Below are positions 16,553 to 26,123 of a stretch of DNA of 37,500 nt, piece after piece; within the stretch, counting starts at the first letter, position 1; each line of letters starts with the position of its first letter. Origin of the DNA: Deinococcus sonorensis KR-87. Its GTDB lineage: Bacteria > Deinococcota > Deinococci > Deinococcales > Deinococcaceae. Position numbers and translations under genes: made by a program. The notes under the pieces were generated by a model. It made no database searches and was not told the origin of the DNA. It saw only the letters and a list, made by a program, of their open reading frames with translations. The stretch covers positions 855,001 to 892,500 of the forward strand of contig NZ_CP158299.1 of NCBI RefSeq assembly GCF_040256395.1, written 5' to 3'.

Positions 16553-17959
16553 TTACTCGCCCTGCGGCGCGTCCTCGCCCGGCTGAGCGGTTTCCGGCAG
16601 CAACTCGCCCGGCTCTGTGGCCTGCTCGCTCTGCTCCGTACCCTGCTCACTCTGCTCGTTGCTGCCCTCGCCGGTCCCTTCAGCGTCGCTGCTCTCCTCG
16701 GCGGGCGTCTGGGTCCCTTGCTCGCCGGTAAGCGAGGCGATGGCCTGGGTCAGCGCCTGCTCGCGCACGATGCTGGCGTAGTAGCCGTTCAGGCCGTTCG
16801 CCCCCAGCTGGCTGCGCAGCGCCTGGATGGTGGTGTTGTTGGCCTGCGCCAGCGCCGACAGGGCAGCGTTGAACTGCTGGTCCGTGAGGCTGACGCCCTG
16901 ATCCTCGGCCAGCTGCTCCAGAGCCAGGTCACGACGCACGCGGGTCTCGGCGTTCTTGTTCAGGTCGGCCATGAACTCGTCCAGCTTGTCCTGCTCCTGC
17001 ATGAACTTCTCGTACTCGGCCCACTGCACGCCCTGACGCGACAGGTCATCCTGGATCTCCTGCAGCATCGCCTCGCGGCGGCGCTGAATCAGGGCCTGCG
17101 GCACGTCCACGGTCATGCCCGACACCAGCGCCTGCACGAACTCCTCGCGGCGGGCAGTGTCGCCCTCGCTGGTGGCGCGGCGCTCCAGCTCGGCCTTCAG
17201 GTCGGTGCGCAGGCGCTCCAGCGACTCGAAGTTCAGGCTGGCGGCAAAGGCGTCGTCCAGCTCCTGCAGCTGCTTGTGCTTCACGTCCTCGATGCGGACG
17301 CGCACGGTGTGCTCCGGGTGCTCGTGGTCGCCGTGGCTGTGGGCCGGCACGGTGATCTCCACCTCGTCGCCCTTGGCCTTGCCCACCAGCGCGTCGCGCA
17401 CGTGCGGCTCGGCCACGTCCAGGTACACCGGGTAGCTGCCGGCCTCCTGCTCGCCCAGCTCCTGAATGGTGACCATGTCGGTGGCCTCGATGGGCCGCTC
17501 GGCCGCCTCGAAGGTGGCGTTGCGCTCACGCAGGTCCTGCAGGGTCTTCTCCAGCACCTCGTCGGTGATCTCGGGGCTGCTGCTGGTCAGCGACACGCTC
17601 TTCCAGTCGCCCAGCGTGACCTGCGGGTAGGTCTCGCCGTGGACGGTGAAGTCGAAGGTCTGGCCGTCGCGGATGTCGCCGGGGTGGATGTGCGCGTCCA
17701 CCAGGCTGAGCTTGAGTTCGCGGGCCGCCTGCGGGTAGTGGATCTCCACCAGCCGGTCGCGCACCTCCTCCTCGATGTAGCCCTTGCGCAGGCGCTGCGC
17801 CAGCACGCTCTTGGGCGCCTTGCCCGGACGGAAGCCCGGCACGCGCACGTCGCGGGCCACTGCGGTCCAGACCTGCTGGTAGGCGCGGCTCACCTCACCG
17901 GCGGGCACGCTGACCTTGAACTCAACCGAATTGCCTTCCTGCTTGACCAACTCTGCCAT
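16553..17959 (-). CDS. tig: Trigger factor (ribosome-associated chaperone)
   Basis: 468 residues. The N-terminal ribosome-binding domain carries the signature VPGFRPGKAPKSV (GFRPGKAP at 42-49). The FKBP-like peptidyl-prolyl isomerase domain lies roughly at 150-245 (DMVTIQELGEQEAGSYPVYL). It is followed by the helical chaperone arms (QALIQRRREAMLQEIQDDLS). It catches nascent chains at the ribosome exit. The last 55 or so residues form a low-complexity acidic, Gln/Ser-rich tail (EGTGEGSNEQSEQGTEQSEQ) beyond the normal C-terminal domain. The start has GGGAG 7 bases upstream, so this gene is led, not leaderless. It has its own intrinsic terminator. Confidence 0.97.
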   Translation of the reverse strand: MAELVKQEGNSVEFKVSVPAGEVSRAYQQVWTAVARDVRVPGFRPGKAPKSVLAQRLRKGYIEEEVRDRLVEIHYPQAARELKLSLVDAHIHPGDIRDGQTFDFTVHGETYPQVTLGDWKSVSLTSSSPEITDEVLEKTLQDLRERNATFEAAERPIEATDMVTIQELGEQEAGSYPVYLDVAEPHVRDALVGKAKGDEVEITVPAHSHGDHEHPEHTVRVRIEDVKHKQLQELDDAFAASLNFESLERLRTDLKAELERRATSEGDTARREEFVQALVSGMTVDVPQALIQRRREAMLQEIQDDLSRQGVQWAEYEKFMQEQDKLDEFMADLNKNAETRVRRDLALEQLAEDQGVSLTDQQFNAALSALAQANNTTIQALRSQLGANGLNGYYASIVREQALTQAIASLTGEQGTQTPAEESSDAEGTGEGSNEQSEQGTEQSEQATEPGELLPETAQPGEDAPQGE

Positions 17960-18038
17960 GATTTGCTCCCGACTGCTCGCTGACGAGACTGCTGACTTGC
18001 CTGGTGCGCTGCCGCTGTTCGGCGGTCAGGCCCATACG

Positions 18039-18062
18039 AAAAACGGCCCCGAAGGAGGGCCG
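18039..18062 (-). terminator. Intrinsic terminator of tRNA-Leu
   Basis: On the minus strand, CGGCCC/GGGCCG with a 7-base loop and five T, 12 bases after the tRNA CCA end. Confidence 0.85.
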
Positions 18063-18072
18063 CTTCACGCTG

Positions 18073-18158
<86 letters not shown>

Positions 18159-18292
18159 GCCGTTCCTGAGTCCTGGGCGGCTGCCCCGGGTCAGTGTATC
18201 CAATTTCGGATGAAAGGCTGTCGAGAACGCTTTCCTGTCAGGCACCCTCAGCCGTTGGACCCGTCCCGGTCAAGTCCCCGGTGTGGTTGTTG

Positions 18293-18370
18293 TGGGGTGG
18301 GTTATGGGATTTGAACCCACGACCTCCGCTTCCACAGAGCGGCGCTCTAACCGACTGAGCTAAACCCACC
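18293..18370 (-). tRNA. tRNA-His(GUG)
   Basis: The acceptor stem is GTGGGTT/AACCCAC with discriminator C73 and an encoded CCA (18293-18295). An extra G at the 5' end (18370) faces C73, the tRNA-His identity element. The anticodon stem CCGCT/AGCGG encloses CTGTGGA, giving anticodon GTG. Confidence 0.97.
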
Positions 18371-18395
18371 ATAGCTGGCCCCAGCGGGCCTACCC

Positions 18396-18424
18396 ATGTT
18401 AGGGGTGGAGCCGCAGGGTGTCAA
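18396..18424 (-). promoter_or_regulatory. Promoter of tRNA-His
   Basis: Consensus TTGACA (18424-18419), a 17-base spacer and TAACAT (18401-18396) on the minus strand; it is one of the two best sigma-70-type promoters seen here. Confidence 0.8.
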
Positions 18425-18443
18425 CCTCTGCCGGCTCCCCGGC

Positions 18444-18881
18444 TCAGGGCTGGCCCGGCTCCGGCGTGAAGCGGTCTGGTGCCGCTGTCCAGCACCCCGT
18501 GGGCAGGGGCGTACACCCCGGCTGCCGCATACGCTCCGGGCGGGCATACAGGTACACCCAGGCCTGTCGCATTCCCGCGTCCGTCTCGACCTGCACCTGG
18601 ACGCGCCGGTACAGCGGCGGGGTCTCGTCGGTGCCCTCCAGCCGGTCCAGCTGTGGGCACACGCTCGCCCACTCCTCCGGCGTGTAGTGCAGCAGCACGC
18701 CGTGAACTGGCTCCGCGCCCGGCCGAGCCACCAGGGCCGGGTAGCCTTCCGGCCGCAGGTCCAGCAGCAGATGGTCCGGCAACCGGGCGGCCTCGGCCCT
18801 CCGGTACACTCCAGCCACTGCCGAATTTCGCTCGCCCGGCATCAGGGTGCCGTACACAAAGACGCAGGTAGGCACAGTCAT
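18444..18881 (-). CDS. Gamma-glutamylcyclotransferase-like (AIG2/GGCT fold) protein
   Basis: 145 residues. The diagnostic N-terminal motif is VFVYGTLMPGERN, the glutamyl-binding loop of the GGCT fold, followed by VHGVLLHYTPEEW and LDRLEGTDETPPLYRR, where the conserved catalytic acidic residue normally lies, and VYLYARPE. Family members cyclise gamma-glutamyl amines to 5-oxoproline, though many have other substrates. The start ATG 18881 is set by TACAGT ending 6 bases upstream; the longer frame is spurious. The tRNA-His promoter lies just after the stop. Confidence 0.85.
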   Translation of the reverse strand: MTVPTCVFVYGTLMPGERNSAVAGVYRRAEAARLPDHLLLDLRPEGYPALVARPGAEPVHGVLLHYTPEEWASVCPQLDRLEGTDETPPLYRRVQVQVETDAGMRQAWVYLYARPERMRQPGCTPLPTGCWTAAPDRFTPEPGQP

Positions 18882-18887
18882 CACTTC

Positions 18888-18893
18888 ACTGTA
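18888..18893 (-). promoter_or_regulatory. -10 box of a leaderless promoter for the GGCT-like gene
   Basis: TACAGT on the minus strand ends 6 bases before ATG 18881; the same box precedes sufE. Confidence 0.55.
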
Positions 18894-18978
18894 AGGCGGG
18901 CTGCCAAAACGGCCACCAGATAGGCACGCCCACACGCTGAGCACATACGCCCCACGTGCGCTGGGCGCATCATAAGGC

Positions 18979-20133
18979 ATGAACGCTGCTCGTGCACTCA
19001 CGGTCCTGAGCGTGGCCGTCCTGATGTCTGTTTCTGCCCTGGCCCAGACCTCTTCCACCCCCCAGTCGGCGCAACGTGCGCGCCCGGATACCGCCGCCAG
19101 TAAGGACCGCAGCACCCCCACCCCCGTCCTCCCGGCCGCCCTGCAGAGCGTGTTTCAGAAGACCCGGCCCGCCTCGCTGGAGCTGCTGGCCTGCCAGAAC
19201 GTGGTGTGCGCCGAGCCGGACGGCATCGGCAGCGGCGTGCTGATCAGCGCCGACGGCAGCGTCCTGACCGCCTACCACGTGGTGTACGACAGCAAGCTGC
19301 TGGTGGCCGTCACCCTCGACAAGAAGCGGTACCCGGTGACGGTGGTCGGCTTCGACGAGGCCCACGATCTGGCGCTGCTCAAGATCAACATTCAGAACGC
19401 GCCGTTCGTGCCGCTGGCGGCCCAGCCGCCCAAGGTCGGGCAGCCGGCGCTGGCCATCGGCAATGCGGGCGGCAATTTCCTGCTGCCCAAGAGCGGTCAG
19501 CTGCTGGGGCTGGACACCGGCTCGGAGCGCGCCGACTTCCCGTCCGGCACCCTCAAGATGAGCGCTCCGCTGATGCCCGGAGACAGCGGCGGCCCGATTC
19601 TGAACAGCGAGGGGCAGCTGATCGGCATCACCAGCTACATCAGCGTGGAAGGCAGCATGCAGCAGCCGAACATCACCAGCTACGCGGTGCCGGTCAGTCA
19701 GGGCAGCAGCCTGCTCAGCGACCTGAAGTCCGGCGTGAAGCGTGAGGCCCCGGTGGTGGGTGTGGACGCCAGCGGCCTGCCGGACGGCACGCTGCCGGCC
19801 AGCGTGCTTCAGGATCTGGGGCTGGGCAGCACGGTGGGCTTCCTGTTCACCGGTGTGGTGGCCGGCGGCCCCGCCGACAAGGCCGGGCTGCATCCGCTGA
19901 CGCCCACCGCCTTTGATAAGAACAGGGTGCCCACCCACGCCACCGCCGACGTGATTACGGCGGTGGACGGACAACGGGTCCAGAACTACATCGAGTTCCT
20001 GAACGCCGTGCGCGGCCATCAGGTGGGCGAGCGGGTCACGTTGACCGTCATCCGCAACGGCAACAGCACCCCGCTGAAGATCCCTGTGACGCTGGCCCCG
20101 CGCACCATCCTGCTCAGCAGCCAGTCGCGCTGA
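18979..20133 (+). CDS. HtrA/DegP-like trypsin-fold serine protease with PDZ domain
   Basis: 384 residues. The signal peptide is [17 protein letters not shown], cut near residue 23. The catalytic triad is complete: H100 in [13 protein letters not shown]130 in [11 protein letters not shown] and S203 in [10 protein letters not shown] single C-terminal PDZ-like domain spans roughly 255-375 ([40 protein letters not shown]). The role is probably envelope protein quality control. The start has AAGG a few bases upstream and a weak CATCAT box. It overlaps the convergent cyclo-ligase gene by 20 bases. Confidence 0.93.
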   Translation: MNAARALTVLSVAVLMSVSALAQTSSTPQSAQRARPDTAASKDRSTPTPVLPAALQSVFQKTRPASLELLACQNVVCAEPDGIGSGVLISADGSVLTAYHVVYDSKLLVAVTLDKKRYPVTVVGFDEAHDLALLKINIQNAPFVPLAAQPPKVGQPALAIGNAGGNFLLPKSGQLLGLDTGSERADFPSGTLKMSAPLMPGDSGGPILNSEGQLIGITSYISVEGSMQQPNITSYAVPVSQGSSLLSDLKSGVKREAPVVGVDASGLPDGTLPASVLQDLGLGSTVGFLFTGVVAGGPADKAGLHPLTPTAFDKNRVPTHATADVITAVDGQRVQNYIEFLNAVRGHQVGERVTLTVIRNGNSTPLKIPVTLAPRTILLSSQSR

Positions 20134-20665
20134 CCCCCCGCTCCGTCACGATCAGCTGCACCGGCTGGTCGTGCGGTTCGCTGGGCAATTGCGGCACCAG
20201 CAGCGCAGACGGGATGACGCCCACCGTCAGGACGTCCCAGCCGGGCAGCAGCCGGTCATAGAAACCGCCACCATACCCGAGCCGGTAACCACGCTGGTCA
20301 AAGGCCAGCCCTGGCAGCAGCACTGCCTGAATCCGTTCCGGAGCCACCTGTGGCGCGTCCCTGGGTGGCTGACGTACGCCGAACCGGCTCTGCTCGGTGG
20401 CGGTGTGCCACGGGTGCAGCGTCAGGCGCGGCTCCGGGCGGAACACGGCGCGGGTGGTGTACAGCTCCAGCTGTGGGGCCAGCGCCGACAGGTCCGGCTC
20501 ACCGGGCAGGGCATGGTAGGCCAGCACCCGACTCAGGCCCCGGTCCTGCAGCAGCGCGGCCAGCTGAGCGTATATCTGTGCCGAGACATCTGGCAGGCCA
20601 GCGCGACGTTCCTGCGCCCAGGCCCGCCACATGGCTTTGCTGGCAGAACCATCCGGAACGTTCAT
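20114..20665 (-). CDS. 5-formyltetrahydrofolate cyclo-ligase
   Basis: 183 residues. It converts 5-formyl-THF with ATP to 5,10-methenyl-THF. The family signature is [19 protein letters not shown] (nucleotide-binding GYGGGxYDR), with LLPGLAFD before it. The N-terminus ([17 protein letters not shown]) fits the substrate-binding helix. Family gene names vary (fau, ygfA, mthfs), so no symbol is given. The start is set by the leaderless -10 box 7 bases upstream. The 3' end overlaps the protease gene by 20 bases. Confidence 0.93.
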   Translation of the reverse strand: MNVPDGSASKAMWRAWAQERRAGLPDVSAQIYAQLAALLQDRGLSRVLAYHALPGEPDLSALAPQLELYTTRAVFRPEPRLTLHPWHTATEQSRFGVRQPPRDAPQVAPERIQAVLLPGLAFDQRGYRLGYGGGFYDRLLPGWDVLTVGVIPSALLVPQLPSEPHDQPVQLIVTERGVSATGC

Positions 20666-20672
20666 GCCCGGC

Positions 20673-20678
20673 AGCTTA
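20673..20678 (-). promoter_or_regulatory. -10 box of a leaderless promoter for the cyclo-ligase
   Basis: TAAGCT on the minus strand ends 7 bases before ATG 20665. It lies 12 bases from the divergent TACCCT box. Confidence 0.55.
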
Positions 20679-20690
20679 GCGTGGGTGGTC

Positions 20691-20696
20691 TACCCT
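20691..20696 (+). promoter_or_regulatory. -10 box before the 58-residue protein
   Basis: TACCCT ends 5 bases before ATG 20702; the same box precedes the epimerase gene at 31195. Confidence 0.45.
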
Positions 20697-20701
20697 GGGG
20701 C

Positions 20702-20878
20702 ATGCCCACACGCGAATGGCTGGAACACCGCAACCGGCTGTGGCTGGCCCTGCGACAGGAACCCCCTGGCAGTGCTGAATTCGAACGGCTGCTGGAGGAA
20801 CTGGCGCGGCTGATCCACTGGGACCGGCCCCGCATCCTGGCGGCGCTGGGTCTAAGCGAGCCCGACACCGCGCCTTAG
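20702..20878 (+). CDS. 58-residue protein of unknown function
   Basis: No family recognised. The sequence is mostly helical and amphipathic: MPTREWLEHRNRLWLALRQE, then FERLLEELARLIHWDRPRIL, ending LGLSEPDTAP. Two tryptophan/leucine-rich helices could form a small bundle or dimer. The start is supported by a TACCCT box; the longer open frame upstream is antisense to the cyclo-ligase gene. Its end overlaps the end of the convergent [2Fe-2S] ferredoxin gene by four bases. Codon use matches real genes of the window. Confidence 0.6.
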   Translation: MPTREWLEHRNRLWLALRQEPPGSAEFERLLEELARLIHWDRPRILAALGLSEPDTAP

Positions 20879-21237
20879 GCCGAGGGCGCGTCCATCCAGA
20901 CCGGCTCCGGCTCGATGGTTGGGGCCGGGGCCTTGCCCGCCTCCAGCCCGCTGCTCTGCACCGTCATCAGTGGCGTGAGCGTCATATCGTGATCGCAGAG
21001 CATCTGGCAGGACAACCGCGCCGTGCCCAGCAGCTCCTTCTCGCTCAGCTTGTCATGCTCGGCCTGGGTCATGCGCTCCGGCTCGCCGGCGCTGAACTCC
21101 ACCCGGCAGGTGGTGCAGCGGGCCTGTCCGCCACAGCGGTGCAGCACGTCCACGCCGCCGCGCTCCAGCGCTAGCACCAGCCGCTCCTGAGGGTCCGCCT
21201 GAATGTCGCCATATCCGGTCACGGTGAGGGTGGGCAT
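20875..21237 (-). CDS. [2Fe-2S] ferredoxin, plant type
   Basis: 120 residues. Cysteines C35, C41, C44 (HRCGGQARCTTCRVEF) and C77 (ARLSCQML) give C-x5-C-x2-C-x32-C, the plant-type cluster loop. The rest is a beta-grasp fold (PTLTVTGYGDIQADPQERLV). The tail of about 30 residues (APAPTIEPEPVWMDAPSA) is Pro/acidic and probably flexible. The start ATG 21237 is set by TACACT ending 6 bases upstream; a frame from GTG 21324 would add 29 implausible residues. A second promoter and an intrinsic terminator lie just upstream. A candidate redox partner for the P450 or other oxygenases. Confidence 0.92.
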   Translation of the reverse strand: MPTLTVTGYGDIQADPQERLVLALERGGVDVLHRCGGQARCTTCRVEFSAGEPERMTQAEHDKLSEKELLGTARLSCQMLCDHDMTLTPLMTVQSSGLEAGKAPAPTIEPEPVWMDAPSA

Positions 21238-21243
21238 GCCGGG

Positions 21244-21249
21244 AGTGTA
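21244..21249 (-). promoter_or_regulatory. -10 box of a leaderless promoter for the [2Fe-2S] ferredoxin
   Basis: TACACT on the minus strand ends 6 bases before ATG 21237. Confidence 0.55.
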
Positions 21250-21272
21250 GCGCGGCGCGGCCGCACGGCACG

Positions 21273-21295
21273 AAAAAACCGCCCTTTCAGGCGGT
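21273..21295 (-). terminator. Intrinsic terminator upstream of the [2Fe-2S] ferredoxin
   Basis: On the minus strand, a 6-bp stem ACCGCC/GGCGGT with a 6-base loop and a run of six T. It lies between a promoter and the ferredoxin gene. Confidence 0.8.
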
Positions 21296-21305
21296 GAATG
21301 AACAG

Positions 21306-21334
21306 AGTATAGCGTGATATGCACGGCTGATCAA
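21306..21334 (-). promoter_or_regulatory. Sigma-70-type promoter just before the terminator
   Basis: TTGATC (21334-21329), a 17-base spacer and TATACT (21311-21306) on the minus strand. The predicted RNA start lies about 4-5 bases before the terminator stem. Confidence 0.6.
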
Positions 21335-21467
21335 GCCTATTCAGACGGACCGTGAGGTTTCAGCGGGCCGAGACGCACAGGGTGGCGTATGGAGCTCTGA
21401 CGAGAGGAAGCTGGACTCCCAGCACCTGGACCCCGACCAAACGCATGGAGGGCTCAACTCACCTGGA

Positions 21468-22130
21468 TCAAGGCTGGGTGGCTTTTGCCAGGACCACATG
21501 ACGTTCCTCCCGGTAAGGCATTCCCCGTGCGGTCACGCGTGCCTCCCATTCCCTCCTGGAGACCGGCTCCTCCATCCATTCGCCGCGGATGCTCCAGTCC
21601 TCCCAGGTCGGTGCGTACGCCTGGACCGAGACGTGCCATTCCGCCAGGACACACCACCCGACGGCCAGGAGCCGCTCCTCCACCTGCGGCACATGCAGGC
21701 GGGGCCCGACATAGAGAAACCGGGCGTCGGGGGCAGCCAGTTCCGGCAGACGCGGGATGACGCTTGTCGGCCCCCGCCGTGAGACGACCACGTCGAACGG
21801 CCCCCGCAGCGGGGCGGGCACTTCTCCCCGACCGTTCCATTCCTGAAAGGTGGCGTGCGGAGCGTTCATTCGGGCCAGGTCCAGCAATTCGGGGACCTGA
21901 TCGTAGGCCGCCCAGCGCCGAACGCCCGTGCCGAACCGGGCAGCATCCGGGCCATGGCCGCACCCGGCGTCCAGCACCTGCGACTCGGGGCGGAGCACGT
22001 TACGCAGCAGCAGGTCAAACATCTGTTCGGGATCGGGCCCCTCCAGCACCCGTTGCCACGGATGGTGGTAGCCGCCGAGTTCGGCAGCGAGGCGGGCATA
22101 CCACGCCCTGGAATGGGGTGAGGCTGACAT
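21468..22130 (-). CDS. Class I SAM-dependent methyltransferase
   Basis: 220 residues. SAM-binding motif I is QVLDAGCGHGPDAARFG and the next acidic strand is RRWAAYDQVPELLDLARMNA. The fold continues with FDVVVSRRGPTSVIPRLPEL. The substrate is unknown; the SRRGPTS variant of motif IV gives no clear hint. The start ATG 22130 is chosen because TAGTGT ends 7 bases upstream; GTG 22139 and ATG 22136 lie inside the would-be transcription-start region. It ends about 170 bases before the isolated terminator. Confidence 0.88.
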   Translation of the reverse strand: MSASPHSRAWYARLAAELGGYHHPWQRVLEGPDPEQMFDLLLRNVLRPESQVLDAGCGHGPDAARFGTGVRRWAAYDQVPELLDLARMNAPHATFQEWNGRGEVPAPLRGPFDVVVSRRGPTSVIPRLPELAAPDARFLYVGPRLHVPQVEERLLAVGWCVLAEWHVSVQAYAPTWEDWSIRGEWMEEPVSRREWEARVTARGMPYREERHVVLAKATQP

Positions 22131-22137
22131 CCCCATC

Positions 22138-22143
22138 ACACTA
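22138..22143 (-). promoter_or_regulatory. -10 box of a leaderless promoter for the methyltransferase
   Basis: TAGTGT on the minus strand ends 7 bases before ATG 22130. Confidence 0.5.
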
Positions 22144-22177
22144 CGGTCCTGCTCACCTCAGCCTGTCGAGATGGCCT

Positions 22178-23866
<1,689 letters not shown>

Positions 23867-23871
23867 GCGCG

Positions 23872-23877
23872 ATGCTA
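23872..23877 (-). promoter_or_regulatory. -10 box before ade
   Basis: TAGCAT on the minus strand ends 5 bases before ATG 23866; a divergent TATACT-like box (TATGCT, 23892-23897) starts 15 bases away. Confidence 0.45.
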
Positions 23878-23891
23878 GCAGGCCCGGGGGC

Positions 23892-23897
23892 TATGCT
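23892..23897 (+). promoter_or_regulatory. -10 box before the methyltransferase-like gene
   Basis: TATGCT ends 8 bases before ATG 23906, one base more than usual. Confidence 0.4.
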
Positions 23898-23905
23898 GGA
23901 CGGCG

Positions 23906-24460
23906 ATGCGCGTGATCATCGGAGCCGGAGAGCAGCGCTGGGACGGCTGGACCGCCACCCAGCGAGACGAGCTGGACCTGACCGACCCGGCCAGCTTCGA
24001 ACGGTACTTCGGCGCGGGGCAGGCAGATGCGCTGCTGTGCGAGCACGTCTGGGAACACCTGAGCGTGGAGCAGGGCTGGGCGGCGGCGCGGCTATGCTTC
24101 CGCTTCCTGCGTCCCGGCGGCCGGCTGCGGGTGGCGGTGCCGGATGGCCTGCACCCGGACCCGGCGTACCAGCAGGTGGTGCAGGTGGGTGGACCCGGCC
24201 CGGCCGACCACCCGGCGGCCGACCATCAGGTGCTGTACGACCACCGCAGCTTCGTGCCGCTGTTTGAGCAGGCGGGCTTCCGGGTGCGGCGGCTGGAGTG
24301 GTGGGACGAGGCGGGCGTGCTGCACACCCGGCGCTGGGCCATGCAGGACGGGCCTGTGTACCGCTCGGTGCCGCTGGACCACCGCAACGCCCGCTACCGC
24401 GAAGGCACCGGCCCGGCCGGCTTCACCAGCCTGATCCTGGACGCCCTGAAGCCGGAATAA
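23906..24460 (+). CDS. Methyltransferase-like protein (COG4627-type)
   Basis: 184 residues. It lacks the classic glycine-rich motif I but shows the later Rossmann strands of the group: ADALLCEHVWEHLSVEQGWA (motif II/III-like) and RFLRPGGRLRVAVPDGLHPD. The middle HPAADHQVLYDHRSFVPLFE and C-terminal GFTSLILDALKPE also fit. Members are annotated as predicted SAM-dependent methyltransferases, without known substrate. The shortened N-terminus (MRVIIGAGEQRWDGW) is normal for this group. Confidence 0.8.
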   Translation: MRVIIGAGEQRWDGWTATQRDELDLTDPASFERYFGAGQADALLCEHVWEHLSVEQGWAAARLCFRFLRPGGRLRVAVPDGLHPDPAYQQVVQVGGPGPADHPAADHQVLYDHRSFVPLFEQAGFRVRRLEWWDEAGVLHTRRWAMQDGPVYRSVPLDHRNARYREGTGPAGFTSLILDALKPE

Positions 24461-24472
24461 ACCCCTGCCACC

Positions 24473-24501
24473 CTGACCGCCGACAGCGACCCCGCTAGAC
24501 T
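24473..24501 (+). promoter_or_regulatory. Promoter of the mini-GNAT and MFS genes
   Basis: CTGACC (24473-24478), a 17-base spacer and TAGACT (24496-24501), ending 6 bases before ATG 24508. Confidence 0.6.
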
Positions 24502-24507
24502 CGCCGC

Positions 24508-24762
24508 ATGACCCTGCCTGCCCGCGTCCGCATCTCCCGCCTGCCGCTGCCGCCCGCTCACGGTGTCGCGCTGCAGCTCACCCGCCTGTGTCCAGAAGTA
24601 CCTCTGGCCGACCTGCAGGCGGCGGCGGTGGCGCTGGCCGGGGGCCGGGTGGTGGGCGCCCTGCTGCGTCACGCCGGGCAACTTACCCTGGGGGTGGACC
24701 CCGGCTGGCGCGGCAAGGGGCTGGAAGCGGCGCTGCAGCACCACCTGGAGCAAGAGGCGTGA
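24508..24762 (+). CDS. Small GNAT-like protein
   Basis: 84 residues. Only the core of a GNAT domain is visible: a central strand (GGRVVGALLRHAGQLTLGV) followed by the acetyl-CoA pyrophosphate loop DPGWRGKGLEAALQHH. The N-terminal helices and the C-terminal motif B of a full GNAT are missing, so it is either a minimal or degraded acetyltransferase. It has its own leaderless promoter. Its stop overlaps the GTG start of the MFS gene (GTGA), implying coupling. Confidence 0.7.
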   Translation: MTLPARVRISRLPLPPAHGVALQLTRLCPEVPLADLQAAAVALAGGRVVGALLRHAGQLTLGVDPGWRGKGLEAALQHHLEQEA

Positions 24763-26108
24763 GCAGCGCGGTGCAGGGCGGCGTGTTCAGTCCGGAACGC
24801 CGCGCGCTGACGCTCGGCATCATCATCTCGGTGCTGCTGATCGCCTTCGAGAGCCTGGCGGTGGCGACGGTGCTGCCGCAGGTGACGCGCGAACTCAACG
24901 GCCTCAGCCTCTACGGCTGGTCATTCAGCGCCTTTTTCGTGGGCTTCATGATCTCCACCGTGGCGCTGGGCGCCTGGGCCGACCGCAGCGGCCCGGCCTG
25001 GCCGTACCTGACGGCCACCGTCGCCTTCGGGGCCGGGCTGCTGATCGCGGGGCTGGCCGGGAGCATGCCGGTGTTCATCCTGGGCCGGGCCGTGCAGGGG
25101 TTCGGGGGCGGCGCGGTGATCGCCGTGACCTACCTGGCCATCAACCGCGCCTTTCCCGATCAGCTGCGGGCGCGGGTGCTGGCCCTGATGTCGAGCGCCT
25201 GGGTGCTGCCGGGCCTGATCGGTCCGGCCGCCGCGAGCGCGCTGGCCGCCGCGCTGTCGTGGCGGGCAGTGTTTCTGGCCCTGCTGCCGCTGCTGCTGCT
25301 GGCCGGCCTGCTGACCCTGCCGGCCCTGCTGCAGCTCCCGGCGGCCGGCACCCGCGTGTCCAGGGCCCGGCTGGTGGCGGTGGTACTGGTGGCGGGCGGC
25401 GTGGTGCTGCTGCTGACGGCGCTGCAGCGCCCGCTGGCCCAGGCGCTGCCGCTGGGGGCGCTGGGCGCAGCCCTGGCGGTGCCGGGAGTGGCACGGCTGT
25501 ACGGCTGGGGAACTGCCCGGCTCGCCACGCCGCTCTATGCAGGTTTTGCGGTGCGCTTTCTGCTGACCTTCGGCTTCTTCGGGGCGGAGGCGCTGGTGCC
25601 GCTGGGCCTGAACGAACTGCGCGGCCTAACCCTGTTCCAGGCGGGGCTGGCGCTGACCGCCGCCACCCTCGGCTGGTCCACCAGCGCCTTTATCCATTCC
25701 CGGCTGGACGAACGCACCGGCGGACAGTACCGCCCGCTGGTGGTGGGCCTGGGCGGCATTGTGATTGCGGTGAGTGTGGCCCTCACCGGTCTGCTGATCC
25801 ACAGCACCCTGCCGATCCTGCTGGTGGCGCTCAGCTGGGCGCTGGGCGGAGCCGGCATGGGCTTCGTGTTCCAGGCGCACACGCTGGTGGTGCTGCGCGG
25901 CTCTCCGGAGGGCCAGGAGGGGCTCATCAGCGGCAACCTGCAGCTGGCCGACATGGTGGGCAGCGCGCTGGGTGCCGGGCTGGGCGGGGCGCTGGTGGCA
26001 GGTCTGGGCGTGAGCCGGGGCAGCCTGCTGCACCTGGAACTGGCCGCCCTCGTGCTGTTGGCGGTGGCCGCGGTGGCCCCAAAGCTGAGGGCCGTCCGGA
26101 GCGGCTAA
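24759..26108 (+). CDS. MFS transporter (drug-exporter-like)
   Basis: 449 residues with about 12-14 hydrophobic segments. The inter-TM2/3 motif A is present as GAWADRSGP, and the TM4/5 region has GRAVQGFGGGAVIAVTYLAI. The N-terminus reads TLGIIISVLLIAFESLAVAT then VLPQVTRELNG, typical of the DHA2-like exporter group (drug:H+ antiport). The substrate is unknown. GTG 24759 overlaps the upstream stop as GTGA; the longer open frame upstream is antisense noise. It ends 15 bases before the convergent XRE gene. Confidence 0.9.
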   Translation: MSSAVQGGVFSPERRALTLGIIISVLLIAFESLAVATVLPQVTRELNGLSLYGWSFSAFFVGFMISTVALGAWADRSGPAWPYLTATVAFGAGLLIAGLAGSMPVFILGRAVQGFGGGAVIAVTYLAINRAFPDQLRARVLALMSSAWVLPGLIGPAAASALAAALSWRAVFLALLPLLLLAGLLTLPALLQLPAAGTRVSRARLVAVVLVAGGVVLLLTALQRPLAQALPLGALGAALAVPGVARLYGWGTARLATPLYAGFAVRFLLTFGFFGAEALVPLGLNELRGLTLFQAGLALTAATLGWSTSAFIHSRLDERTGGQYRPLVVGLGGIVIAVSVALTGLLIHSTLPILLVALSWALGGAGMGFVFQAHTLVVLRGSPEGQEGLISGNLQLADMVGSALGAGLGGALVAGLGVSRGSLLHLELAALVLLAVAAVAPKLRAVRSG

Positions 26109-26123
26109 ATGAACAGCGGCCCG

